Origin: Monodelphis domestica
Lineage: Eukaryota > Chordata > Mammalia > Didelphimorphia > Didelphidae
Assembly: GCF_027887165.1 (NCBI RefSeq)
Contig: NC_077228.1
Location: 214,129,019 to 214,193,018, forward strand
Direction of reading: 5' to 3'
Length of the DNA stretch: 64,000 nt
Shown piece after piece: positions 1 to 8,994 of this stretch. How positions within the stretch are numbered: position 1 is the stretch's first letter; each line of letters begins with the position of its first letter. Under the pieces are notes generated by a model that searched no databases, was not told where the DNA came from, and worked only from the letters and a program-made list of their open reading frames with translations. A program made the translations under genes and the position numbers.

Positions 1-659
1 TATATACATTAGTTCTGCTTTGGAGTCAACCAGACAGGAAGATATTGTCTTTCTGCTTGTTTGAGTCCTGCAGGAACCTTATTTACAGAAATCAGTTTGT
101 CATCATGTTTGTTTTGGATGCATATACTCACACCCATGTCAATTTCTCCTCTTCACATCTTGCTTGTTGATTCTATTTTCCTTCCTTTTTATCCAGGGGT
201 CCTGCATATGTGTGTCCATTTCCCTAATGTGATGTTCATGTGTATGACGATTCATCATACGTGACATGCTTTATAGAAGTTCTTTTTCCTATATAGTTCT
301 TGGGTGACAGTTCTTTCTTGTGTTCTTTATGTCCATTTGCAATCTTTGGTGTTTTCTGGAAGATATCTCAGGTCCTGCTCTCTTCCTCTGTGCAGCTAAC
401 CCCATCTTGACTGTCATCTCACCTTGATTGTAGATTTTTCTTTATACAGGAGCATACGTGTGTGTGAGAGTGATTCAGATTGTGTGAGAGTAAGACTTTG
501 CATGAAGTTTATCTTGTTTGTATTATGTGTATGAATGTCTGACATGTTCTTGTATTGTGATTTAGAATGATTGAGGGTTGAGATGGAGTTAGATAAATAT
601 TATTCCTTGTGGATTATGTCTTTCTGTTTTTATGCATTAGTCAATTGCAGCATCACTTT
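1..659. other. Unassigned AT-rich sequence
   Basis: I recognise no repeat family, RNA gene or conserved coding frame here. Short open frames exist but their composition is unremarkable. The stretch lies downstream of the minus-strand coding-like frame that ends at about 660. Confidence 0.5.
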
Positions 660-825
660 CTATGGGGCTATATTGTGTGTCCTCCTCTTGGTCATTTTCT
701 CTTTGGGTTTGAGCATCTTGCCTGTGATCTGGGGCAATTTCTGTATCAATTTCTCCTGGGCTAGTTGAGGCAAAGTGGTGTTTAACGTGAGAAGCATGGA
801 ACCACGGTTCTTTATCTCTCTCTGT

Positions 826-2095
826 TGTAAGAGTTAAAATGGTTGGTAGATATAAATTGTAGTGATTACAATAGTGGAAGACTTAATTGTTGTAGATAAA
901 AGAGTGGATGAGTAAATTGTGACCGCAGAAAATATGTTTTCACTACAGTGTCTTGTTTTTAAATCAATACATAAGGTGGTCACCAGGGAAATATTCCCAA
1001 TTATGAATATACCCAAGTCAACTGGGTTTTATAGAGAATTTAATTAATAATACAATGAGGAATTTAAAGAAAGAGAGAAAGAGTAAGAAAGGAATAAGTA
1101 TGAAGGGCCTTAAGCCAACATGGCCTAGACCTGAGTCTTAAGAGAGAGAGATCAGTCAGTCCTTAATCACTCACCACAAGATCTGTCCAAGCAAGAATAT
1201 AGACACCAGTTCATCCAGCCATCCTTCTCCAGAGAGGGATTCTTCTGACTGTCCTCAAGAGACTGTCCCAAGAGCCTGTTTCCAGAGCTCTCTCCCAACA
1301 GCATCCTTAGAGACTGGTTTTTTCTTAAGGGCATTTTCTCCTATGTCACCTCCCCTTAGTCCTTATATCTACCAATCACAGTAGATGGTTTTCAAAGGAC
1401 AGACCATTCTTAGTCCACACCTAAGAAGGTGTAAATTTTTGAGTAATTCACACCAGAAAAGCTCTGAGTAAGTTTCTCAGCTCTTTGTTCCTTGTAAATT
1501 CACAAGTTGCTTGACCTTTATAGGTACTTCTCTTAAGAACTTTTTGCCTTATTATAAGTATGGGTTTAAGTATTTTTCATTGTTCAGAAAAGAGTTTACA
1601 ACTTTATCTTCCCCTAGTGTAACAGTTAAAATTTAGGGAGACTGAGGCAGGTAGAAATTAGTTTCTCTCTGCAAGGAGTATTATATTTTTTAGAGGTTTA
1701 TTAAAGGTTAAAGATTAAAGAAAATACAGAATAGGAAAAAACACGTGCCTAGGCCAGAGGCCTAGGCCAGATAACCTCATATCATGGAAGAGACGCATCT
1801 GCTCCAAAACGGAAGTCCAAAAGAGCCCCAAAACCCTTTGCCACCAGGTTAAATACCTTCTCGATCTCGGCCCACCTGAGAATTTCCATGAGATTACAAA
1901 GCATTTTGGGGAAGTGGAGCAAAGGCTTGTGGGGATTGTAGTCCTGTATTCGAGTCTATTTTTTACACTAGGGCAGACTTAAGTAGGTGAAGTAGAGTTC
2001 TCACATTCCTGATCTAAGTAGAGTTCACTGCCCAAATGGGGAATGGTCTTAATCCAATCTTATGAAGTAGGGTCTGGGAATTTTTAAGGTTCACA
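826..2095 (-). mobile_element. Solo LTR, family A (class I ERV), containing another LTR
   Basis: The minus-strand LTR begins TGTGAACC at 2095 and ends TTAACTCTTACA at 826. It is flanked by the 4-bp direct repeat CTGT (822-825 and 2096-2099), as expected for a class I retroviral integration. It resembles the plus-strand copies at 12263, 35609, 44635 and 61885, sharing the GGTGGTCACCAGG-type block near its 3' end and the TGATTGGTAGAT block. No internal retroviral sequence adjoins, so it is a solo LTR left by LTR-LTR recombination. A second LTR (1618-1967) is inserted in it. Confidence 0.8.
1618..1967 (-). mobile_element. Solo LTR, family B, nested in LTR family A
   Basis: A 350-bp LTR in minus orientation with TGTA...TACA ends. 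It carries the 4-bp target duplication CTAG at 1614-1617 and 1968-1971. The host LTR-A sequence resumes exactly across the site: the interrupted phrase matches the uninterrupted LTR-A at 12263. It is related to the LTRs at 25690, 42695 and 45705, which share a block reading TTTATTAAAG/GATTA on the plus strand and an AATAAA-like signal on the minus strand. Confidence 0.8.
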
Positions 2096-2275
2096 CTGTT
2101 CTGGCAACTTGGACAATGTCTGTTTCTCCTTGGCAATGGTTCTTGAGGATAGCTTTTGCCATTCCTTTGGAAAGCAGTCTGCAATGCTTTCTTTCAGCAC
2201 CAAGGATAGGGCTTCTACTTCTCTGGGGTCTTGGGTTGCTTCATTTAGCAGTCTGAGGTTAGATGTTGCATTCAT

Positions 2276-3184
2276 TTTGGCTTTCCAGGAGGATGCTCCA
2301 GGCTCAGAGGTTCTCTCAGATCAACCTCCCTGGTGGGCTTCCCAAAGAAAAGTGAGTTCTACTGTTTGGATCTTCTCAGTTCCTCTGTTCCTTCTCTGCA
2401 AATCTCTCTTTCTGCCCTTCCCCTGATCAAGTTGGTCTTCCAGCATGAGTCTGCTTTCCTCTCTTACAGAACCAATGCACAGTATTGATTCCAAGATTGA
2501 AGTTAGGGGTTATTAAATAAGAGAGAGAAAAAATATATAGGATTACAAATGAAACCAGTTACATTGAAATGCAGTTACCAAAAAAAAAATGATGTTAATC
2601 TCAGGATTAGGAATCCCTTCTTTAAAGGACCTAAGAAAACCACCTACCTTATAGCATAAATGATTCTTTTTCCTTCCATAAAAACAAGACTAGAAGCATG
2701 CAGACTGGTACCTAAAATTTCTCCTATATGTTCTAAAATTCTACTGATTAGAAATTGTCCATCCAGGATTTAGTCCTGGGCATTGGCAAAGTACCAAATC
2801 TTTACTATGTAAAAGGGAATTTTCAAAGGGTAAATTCCCTTTTCATGGAACGGGTGGGGCAAAGAGCAATTTTGGATCAGGAAGACACCTGGGGCATGGC
2901 TTTGTTCAGAGGGACTGAGACCCTCATAGTTTGGATCTTTTGAAAATTGAGGGGGGCTAAAGAAGGAAGGGGGGAGACAAATTGCAGCTTTAAATTTTGC
3001 CCTGGGCCTTCATGTCTTTATCCAAAGTCTAGGTAAAGTTACTTTTTAACCTTAATCTGGTTATACCTTCAACACACATAACACTGCATGCTTGAGTGGT
3101 GAAATTGGGGAATGCAGAAATCACATGCAGTAGTATTCCTTAGTATTTTCCAGGGAACTAAAATGCTAATGAGAGGGCCCTTAA
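2276..3184. other. Mostly unassigned, with a possible old MITE fragment
   Basis: Positions of about 2515-2615 (a stretch around AGGATTACAAATGAAACCAG and an ATTGAAATGCAGTTACC block) resemble part of the element at 54729-55155, so they may be an old DNA-transposon fragment. The rest is not recognised. Confidence 0.35.
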
Positions 3185-3415
3185 GTGGTACAGAGACTAG
3201 AGTACCAGCTCTGGAGTCAGGAATATTCATTTTCCTGAATTCAAATCTGTCTTCAGGCACTTAATAGCAGAGTAATCCAGGGCAAGTCACTTAATTCTGT
3301 TTGCCTCAGTTTCCTCTGTAAAATGATCTGGAGAAGGAAATGGCAATCCACTCCATATCTTTGCCAAGAAAACTTCAAATAGAGTCACAAAGAGTATGAC
3401 AATACTGAAAAAAAA
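3185..3415 (+). mobile_element. tRNA-type SINE, subtype 2
   Basis: Recognised by the phrases TCCTGAATTCAAATC, CAGTTTCCTCTGTAAAATG, GATCTGGAGAAGGAAATGGC and the tail GCCAAGAAAAC. The same order is seen at 54088, 60286 and 63307, and inverted at 22240, 50210 and 56270. The 5' tRNA part is eroded. Confidence 0.7.
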
Positions 3416-3479
3416 AAGACTAAACAACATCAAAATGCCAAGGTACATAGAATAATTAGGAGGCTTATCACAATATCTA

Positions 3480-4570
3480 AAGGCTCTTTCAGTTAGGCAC
3501 TCAGTAGGCATTATTATGTGCCAACTATACCCCAGAGAGGCTAAATCCTGGGGATCTGAAGAAAAGCTAAAGACAGCTCCTGCCTTCAAGGCACTCACAA
3601 TTTAATGAGAGAAACAATAAGTAAACATATAGAAACAAGCTGTATACAGAATAAATGGGAAATAATTAACAGATGGAAGGTAATAGAATCAAGAAGAATT
3701 GGGAAAGGCTTCCTGAAGAAGGTGGGATTTCAGGGACTTGAAGGAAGCCAGGAGGCAGAGATATGGAAACCATTCTAGTCATGGGAACAGCTAAAGACAA
3801 TGACCCGGAATCTACTGAAGTTGAGTGATAGTTTCTTGCTTATGGAACATTCAGGTCAGTGTCTCTGGATCAAGGAATATAAGGGAAGTAGGAAAGAGTG
3901 GGAAGCATAAGAAGACTGGAAAGGCAGCTTTTCAGGTGAAATAGAGGATTTTGTATTTGATCCTGGAGGTGGTAAGAGAGTTTATTGAGTATTGGCATGA
4001 CATGATCTTATTTGGGCTTTAAGAAGTTGGTAGCTGGATGGAAGATGAACTCTATTGAGGAGAGATTTTAGCAGACAGATGAATTAGCAGGTTTCAGTAT
4101 GGGATAGTGAGAGCCTTCCTCAGGATGGTGGCAGTATCAGAGGAGAGAAGGGGGCACATTAGAGGTATTGGAAAGGTGAAATTTACAGATTGATGGAGGG
4201 TTGGGGATGACAGTAAAGACTTGGGAGCCTGGGGGACTAAGAGGATGGGAAGTTTAGAAGCCTTTAGGGGGAAAGATAATGACAGGCCCAGAGATAGGAG
4301 GGTCCTGAATTCAAATGTGACCTCAGACACTTCCTAGCTATGTGACCCTGGGAAAGTTATTTAACCCCCATTGCCTAGCCCTTACTGGTCTTCTGCCTTA
4401 GAACTAATACACAATATTGATTCCAGGATGGAAGATAAGGGTTTGTTGGTTTTTTTTTCCCCAAAAAGAAAGATAAGGAGTTCAGTTTTGAACATGATGA
4501 GTATAAGATGTCTACTGGACATTCAGGTAAAGATATCTGAAAGACAGTTGGAGTTATGGAACCAGAGGTC
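3480..4570 (+). repeat. Ancient interspersed repeat, interrupted by a SINE
   Basis: The sequence has the characteristic run 'tgtgccaactatacc ... ctcctgccttcaaggcactcacaatttaatg', then 'ggcttcctgaagaaggtgg' and 'tttatatttgatcctggaggt'-like text. It continues after the SINE at 4275-4460. Related fragments occur at 17880-18300, 51868-52225, 53520-53650 and 54270-54360. I know this as an old mammalian dispersed repeat but cannot name the family with confidence. Confidence 0.5.
4275..4460 (+). mobile_element. tRNA-derived SINE, subtype 1 (5' truncated)
   Basis: Matches the window's common SINE from the B-box region (GAATTCAAATG) through CTAGCTATGTGACCCTGGG, CCCCCATTGCCTAGCCC and the ATAAGGGTTT tail. 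Confidence 0.8.
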
Positions 4571-4600
4571 TCCCTTACATGTGATTTTCATAGCTTATTG

Positions 4601-5275
4601 CAGTGATGGCAAACCTATGGCACAGATGCCAAAGATGGCATGCAGAGCACTCTCTGTGGGCATGCATCTACTCTCCCCCCCCAAAGAATTAATTATTAGA
4701 AAGGCAGAGGGGGGGGCAGCTGGGTAGCTCAGTGGATTGAGAACCAGGCCTAGAGACGGGAGTTCCTAGGTTCAAATCTGACCTCAGCCACTTCCTAGCT
4801 GTGTGACCCTGGGCAAGTCACTTGACCCCCATTGCCTAGCCCTTACCACTCTTCTGCCTTGGAGCCAATACACAGTATTGACTCCAAGACGGAAGGTAAG
4901 GGTTTAAAAAAAAAAAAGAAAGAAAGGCAGAGGGGTTCAGGCAGAGCTGCTCCCCTCCCCCTCCCCATGTGCCTGATGACACTTTTTCACATCCTCACCC
5001 CTATGCCCAGCGGCCCAATGGGAGCTCACAGGAGGTAAGGTGGGTTGCTCACAGGCAGCAGAGCTAGAGGGGAACGGAACACTCAGGCCACTCCCTTCCC
5101 CCTCTTTACCTGCCATGAAGACATTTTTCACTTAACCCACATTTCTTCCCAGCAGACCAATGAGAGTGCTTTCTCCCTCCCCTGTGTGTGTAGGGGCATG
5201 GTGTGCCGAGCACTCAGTGCGGAAGTAGGGAGTGTGTAGCCCAGCATTCTGTCTCTAAAAGATTCACCATCATTG
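4601..5275 (+). mobile_element. hAT-type MITE carrying a SINE
   Basis: The left end reads CAGTGATGGCAAACCTATGG and the right end GATTCACCATCATTG, an imperfect terminal inverted repeat. Flanking 8-mers GCTTATTG (4593-4600) and GCCTATTA (5276-5283) match at 6 of 8 and have TA in the centre, the nnnTAnnn form reported for the Buster branch of hAT transposons. There is no transposase, so the element is non-autonomous. A SINE with its own duplication sits inside at 4713-4920. Confidence 0.7.
4713..4920 (+). mobile_element. Full-length SINE subtype 1 with target duplication
   Basis: A near-complete copy: A box TAGCTCAGTGG, B box GGTTCAAATCT, body and A-rich tail. The direct repeat AGAAAGGCAGAGG flanks it (from 4698 and from 4921). 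It is inserted in the hAT MITE and so is younger than it. The low number of differences from other copies suggests a fairly young insertion. Confidence 0.85.
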
Positions 5276-5414
5276 GCCTATTATAATCTATTCAAAGGCA
5301 GTTTTCAACTACAATTATAATGCTACTCTAAACATCTTCATTTCTTATTCTCCTTCCTAGTTTCTCAGTCATCTTTCTTAACCAGACATACTAGCCAAGT
5401 GTTTGACAAGAGTG

Positions 5415-5562
5415 ATGAATTCTGGCCTCAGAGATTTCCTAACTGTGTGACCCTGGGCAAGTCTCTTAACCCCCATTGCCTAGCCCTTACCACTCTTCTA
5501 CCTTGGAACCAATATACAGTAATGGATCTATGACAGAAGGTAAGGGTTTTTTTAAAAAAATG
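5415..5562 (+). mobile_element. SINE subtype 1, 5' truncated
   Basis: Body from TTCTGGCCTCAGAGA through CTAACTGTGTGACCCTGGGC and the AAGGTAAGGG tail. Confidence 0.8.
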
Positions 5563-5764
5563 AGGCAGTTAAGCAAGTTTCAGAGGAAGAGGATGGGATA
5601 AGAGTACTGTGAGAACTTGTAAAGGTCTCACTTGGATTTCCAGCCACAGCTTGTCAAAAGCAGTTTAAGTCATTTAAACTCAAGTTGTCTAGTAATGTCA
5701 GCTGTCTTTTCATTTCTCATCATTACATTCCTCTAAACTTCATCATAGCCCAGAACCTTTTTTT

Positions 5765-5945
5765 AAAATGTATACTCTATTGCAAAAATGAATAATATGG
5801 AAAGAGGTTCTGAGTGATAACATGTACAACCCAGTGGAATTGCTTGTCACCTCCAGGAGGGAAGAGGGAAGAAGGGAGGGAGACAACATGAATCACGTAA
5901 CCATGGAAAAATATTTAAAAATAATTAATTTAAAAAATAAAATGT
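5765..5945 (+). mobile_element. L1 3' end fragment
   Basis: A 3'UTR fragment with GAATAATATGGAAA, GTGGAATTGCTTGTC, a G/A-rich run and ATGAATCACGTAACCATGG, ending A-rich. The fragment at 24470-24905 has the same layout. Confidence 0.65.
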
Positions 5946-5989
5946 TGGAAACAATTTAAAAATTACTCTAGACAATAAAATAAGTAATT

Positions 5990-6605
5990 TTAAACCTTTA
6001 CCTCCCCTCTTAGAATCAATAGTGTGTATTGGTTCCAAGGCAGAAGAGTGGTAAGGGCTAGGTCAGGGGTCCCCAAACTACACCTGAGGGCCACATGCAG
6101 CCCCCTGAGGCCATATTTCTGGCCCCCACTGCACTTCCAGAAGGGGCACCTCTTTCATTTCAGTGAGAGAAGCACTGTATGTGGCGTCGCTGCAAAGTAA
6201 GTCACATACAGTACTACTTTCAGTGACATAATTCTTTGGGTTGCGCCTTGTTCTGAGAGTAACTGAACAAGAACAAGGGGCCACACAAAGGATTATGTGG
6301 CTGCACAATGGAAGACATCAGCATGGTGAGCAGTAATCTGGGGGGAGGGAATTCTGCACTGTGTATACTGTGCAAGATGTAACATCACATTCAGTGCTGC
6401 AGCCTTCGCTATCCCCAACAGCGTTGTACAGATTTGTTCATTTTTTTTTTATAGTCCGGCCCTCCAACAGTCTGAGGGACAGTAAACTGGCCCCCTGTGT
6501 AAAAAGTTTGGGGACCCCCTGTGCTAGGCAATGAGGGTTAAGTGACTTGCACAGGGTCACAGAGCTAGCCTGGCTATCAATCCACAGAGCCATCTAGCTG
6601 CCCCG
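5990..6605 (-). mobile_element. SINE subtype 1, split by a hAT MITE
   Basis: The SINE tail half (5990-6063) and head half (6522-6605) join within the GGCTAGGC box once the MITE is removed. The B-box region is missing by an internal deletion. The head reads as the reverse complement of GGGGCAGCTAGATGGCTCTG. Confidence 0.8.
6064..6521. mobile_element. hAT MITE with CAGGGGTCCCC termini
   Basis: The left terminus is CAGGGGTCCCCAAACT and the right terminus AGTTTGGGGACCCCCTG, near-perfect inverted repeats. Flanks are GGCTAGGT (6056-6063) and TGCTAGGC (6522-6529), each one change away from the SINE box GGCTAGGC, so this is an 8-bp duplication with TA in the centre. The interior, about 460 bp, has no coding frame of note. 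It is a different family from the CAGTGATGG MITEs. It resembles an abundant hAT MITE of opossum and some other vertebrates, from memory. Confidence 0.8.
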
Positions 6606-6859
6606 GTTCAGAAATCTCTTGAAGGATCATCTCTTCAGCCCAGTTACTCACATCTTGGAAGTTATGTATTTTCAGTCCCTGAAGCTCCTCCTTCTGATTA
6701 GAAGTTTGGAAGGCTCCTCCCAGAACCTCCATTAAGAAATGGGCCCAAGATAGTCATATCTTCATTTTCTACCAGGCTTCACCTTTTTGGATTTCTCTCT
6801 TTTTTTTCCCTTTTCTTTCCCCACCCTTCATTTTCCTCTTTGGTGGCGTGGTTCACAGT
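6606..6859. other. Unassigned
   Basis: No repeat or coding signal recognised. Confidence 0.4.
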
Positions 6860-6966
6860 AGAATGTAAGTTCTCCCCAGAAGATACTATCTTTTTGTTTT
6901 TATTGGATCCTCAATGCTTAGCTTTGTGCCAGGCACTCTGTAAGCACTTAGTAAATTCTTGAAGTA
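6860..6966 (+). repeat. L2-like 3' end
   Basis: The phrase order 'gaatgtaag ... tttgtttttattggatcctcaatgcttagc ... gccaggcactctgtaagcacttagtaaattcttg' fits the 3' end of old L2 LINEs. Confidence 0.55.
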
Positions 6967-7097
6967 ACTGATAGTGAAATTCCTTTCCTCCCAATGATCT
7001 TAGGTTCATTAAATTTGCAAATGTAAATTACTAGGAAAAGAACTCCATATTTGACAAGAATTTCTGAGAAAACAATTTAGTAAGAATTAGGTTATAG

Positions 7098-7300
7098 GGT
7101 CAGCTAGGTGGCTCAGTGGATTGAGAGTCAGTCAGTCCTAGAGTTGAGAGCTCCTGGGTTCAAATCTGTCTTCAGACACTTCCTAGCTATGTGACCCTGG
7201 GCAAGTTACTTAACCCCCATTGCCCAGCTCTTACCATTCTTCCACCTTGGAACCAATACACAATATTGATTGTAAGAATTTTTAAAAAAAAATTAAGTTA
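7098..7300 (+). mobile_element. SINE subtype 1
   Basis: Near full length, with A box TGGCTCAGTGG and B box GGTTCAAATCT. The ends AATTAGGTTA and AATTAAGTTA are a possible slightly mutated duplication. Confidence 0.8.
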
Positions 7301-8094
7301 GAGTAATATCTAATATGACATGCCCTCATAAGCTAAAAATTGATAAATATTAAAAGTCACAACATAAAAAACAATTAGAAAAGAACCAGATTAAATACCT
7401 TTCATAGCTATGGAGATTACAAATTCTTAACCAAAAGAAAGGATAAAGATGATTACAATTTTAATTACATGAACATTTTTACACAAACAAAAGCAATGCA
7501 ACTAGGATAAGAAAAGAAGGAGTCAACTGGAAAAAAAGTCTTTTCATAAGGCATCTCTGATAAATTTCTGGTATTGAAGATATATAGGAAATTAATACAA
7601 ATGTGTTAGACCAAAAGATTTTCTCCAACAAGTGTTCAAAGACTTATCTAACCAATCTGTATTTCATAATCCTAACCAAATGTCCACTGGAGCCATCTTT
7701 TCATCTGCACTCCTTCTCTTTTGGAACATTATCTCCAGAGTGGACCTTTAGGAATCACACCCCCTTAATCCTAGAGCATTTAATTAAAGAACTTTAGAAC
7801 TCTTATTCTGAGACTGAGCTGTCTTGATTGGTGAGTAAATAAGCAGAAACTCATCCCACCCACTATGTCCAGCCACCCTACATAAGACCATGCTTATTAA
7901 GTTACCTCCCTAGGCCATCTTGCCTTCTGCCTAGTATCTTCACACAGAATTCCTTCACCTCCTTCTATCTCCTGGTTCTAGGCACAGTAATCTAGTAAGT
8001 ACTACTATTGTTCCTGGAAAAGGCATGTCAGTCAACTGTCCCATGGATTTCCATCATCCCCATGATTCTCAAGACCAAAATTCCTTTCTATGAC
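7301..8094. other. Unassigned
   Basis: About 800 bp with no recognisable element. The last 150 bp may be the decayed upstream part of the L2 fragment that follows. Confidence 0.4.
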
Positions 8095-8240
8095 CATCAC
8101 TTTCCATATGTGTTTTTTCCTCTAATAGAATATAAGCTCATCAAGGACAGAAACAATTCCATTTTTGGATCTATATTCTTAGTATCTAGCACAATTTCTG
8201 GCTTATAGCAAACTCTTCAAAAATATTTAATGTATTCATT
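8095..8240 (+). repeat. L2-like 3' end
   Basis: Contains TAGAATATAAGCTCATCAAGG, a TATCTAGCACAATTTCTGGC block and AATATTTAATG, the order of an L2 3' end. Confidence 0.5.
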
Positions 8241-8760
8241 CAAAGGATATAAACAAATAAGTCTTGTCAACTCAGTACCTTCCTCAGTGTCCAGCCCTAC
8301 ATATTAGTGTCAGATTGAGTGAGAGAGGCATTGAGAACCAAAGGGAGAGGCACAGGCGTTGTGTTTATTATATTCTCAAAAGAACAGCATGTATGGGGAA
8401 CTCCTTTCCTAAGAAAGGAACCCACCAGCTACAGGGGCTAGCTAGCTTTTATTGTTCAAAACTACCATAGCTCAGGAGGATGGATATAACAGTCAATTCC
8501 TGGAGTAGGCTTAGGGGCATTAAGGAAAATGGACCAGGTGGGTTGTTTTTTGATAACAGTTGCTTTATCTGGAAAAGTCCCTAAGGCTGCTTATTTTTTT
8601 TTGCAGGTTTTATTGAGGGTTCTAGGTTCAATTGGTGGTAGTCATGGTTGCCATTTCTCAAGCTTAGCTATAGTCACAAAACAATGTTGTTATGTAGAGA
8701 TTCCATAGGATCAGAGACTCCTGGGAATAATGGAAGCTTGAGCTATTGCAAATGATTTTT
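8241..8760. other. Unassigned, possibly LTR-like
   Basis: A stretch containing GTGTTTATTATATTCTC and AACTCCTTTCCTAAGAAAGG has the feel of an old LTR polyadenylation region on the minus strand. I see no clear TG/CA ends or duplication. Confidence 0.25.
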
Positions 8761-8994
8761 AATCAGGATTCCTTTTATTTTCAATCTCAAAATATGCTAA
8801 CTTTTAGCTGTATGAAAGATTGTTCCAAATCATTAAAAAGGAAAACAAATCAAAACAATTCTGAGTTTTTATCTCATGCTCAGCAAATTGATGGAGATGA
8901 GAAAAGATGAGAATAGTCGATGTTGAAGGGATTTTGGAAATATAGGGGCATTAATAAATTATTAGTAGAGCTGTGGATTGGTTTAACTATTCTT

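Larger units (their letters stand above)
660..2275 (-). pseudogene. Unidentified coding-like frame split by a solo LTR
   Basis: On the minus strand an ATG at 2275 opens a frame of about 60 codons that runs into the LTR ending at 2095. If the LTR and one copy of its 4-bp duplication are set aside, the frame continues in phase from 825 to a TAG at 660-662, for about 55 more codons. The total is about 115 codons, with 15 or so open codons before the ATG. The predicted peptide is rich in Lys, Glu, Gln and Leu and looks protein-like, but I do not recognise it. It could be a retrocopy, an exon or a chance frame. A chance frame of this length is uncommon but possible in 64 kb. No promoter or polyA tail was identified. 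Confidence 0.35.

Noticed and set aside
571..768. 65-codon plus-strand frame with hydrophobic segments
   Set aside because: It is the reverse strand of the minus coding-like frame and has no motif.
4832..5239. Several overlapping short frames
   Set aside because: They fall in a SINE and hAT MITE and follow from their composition.
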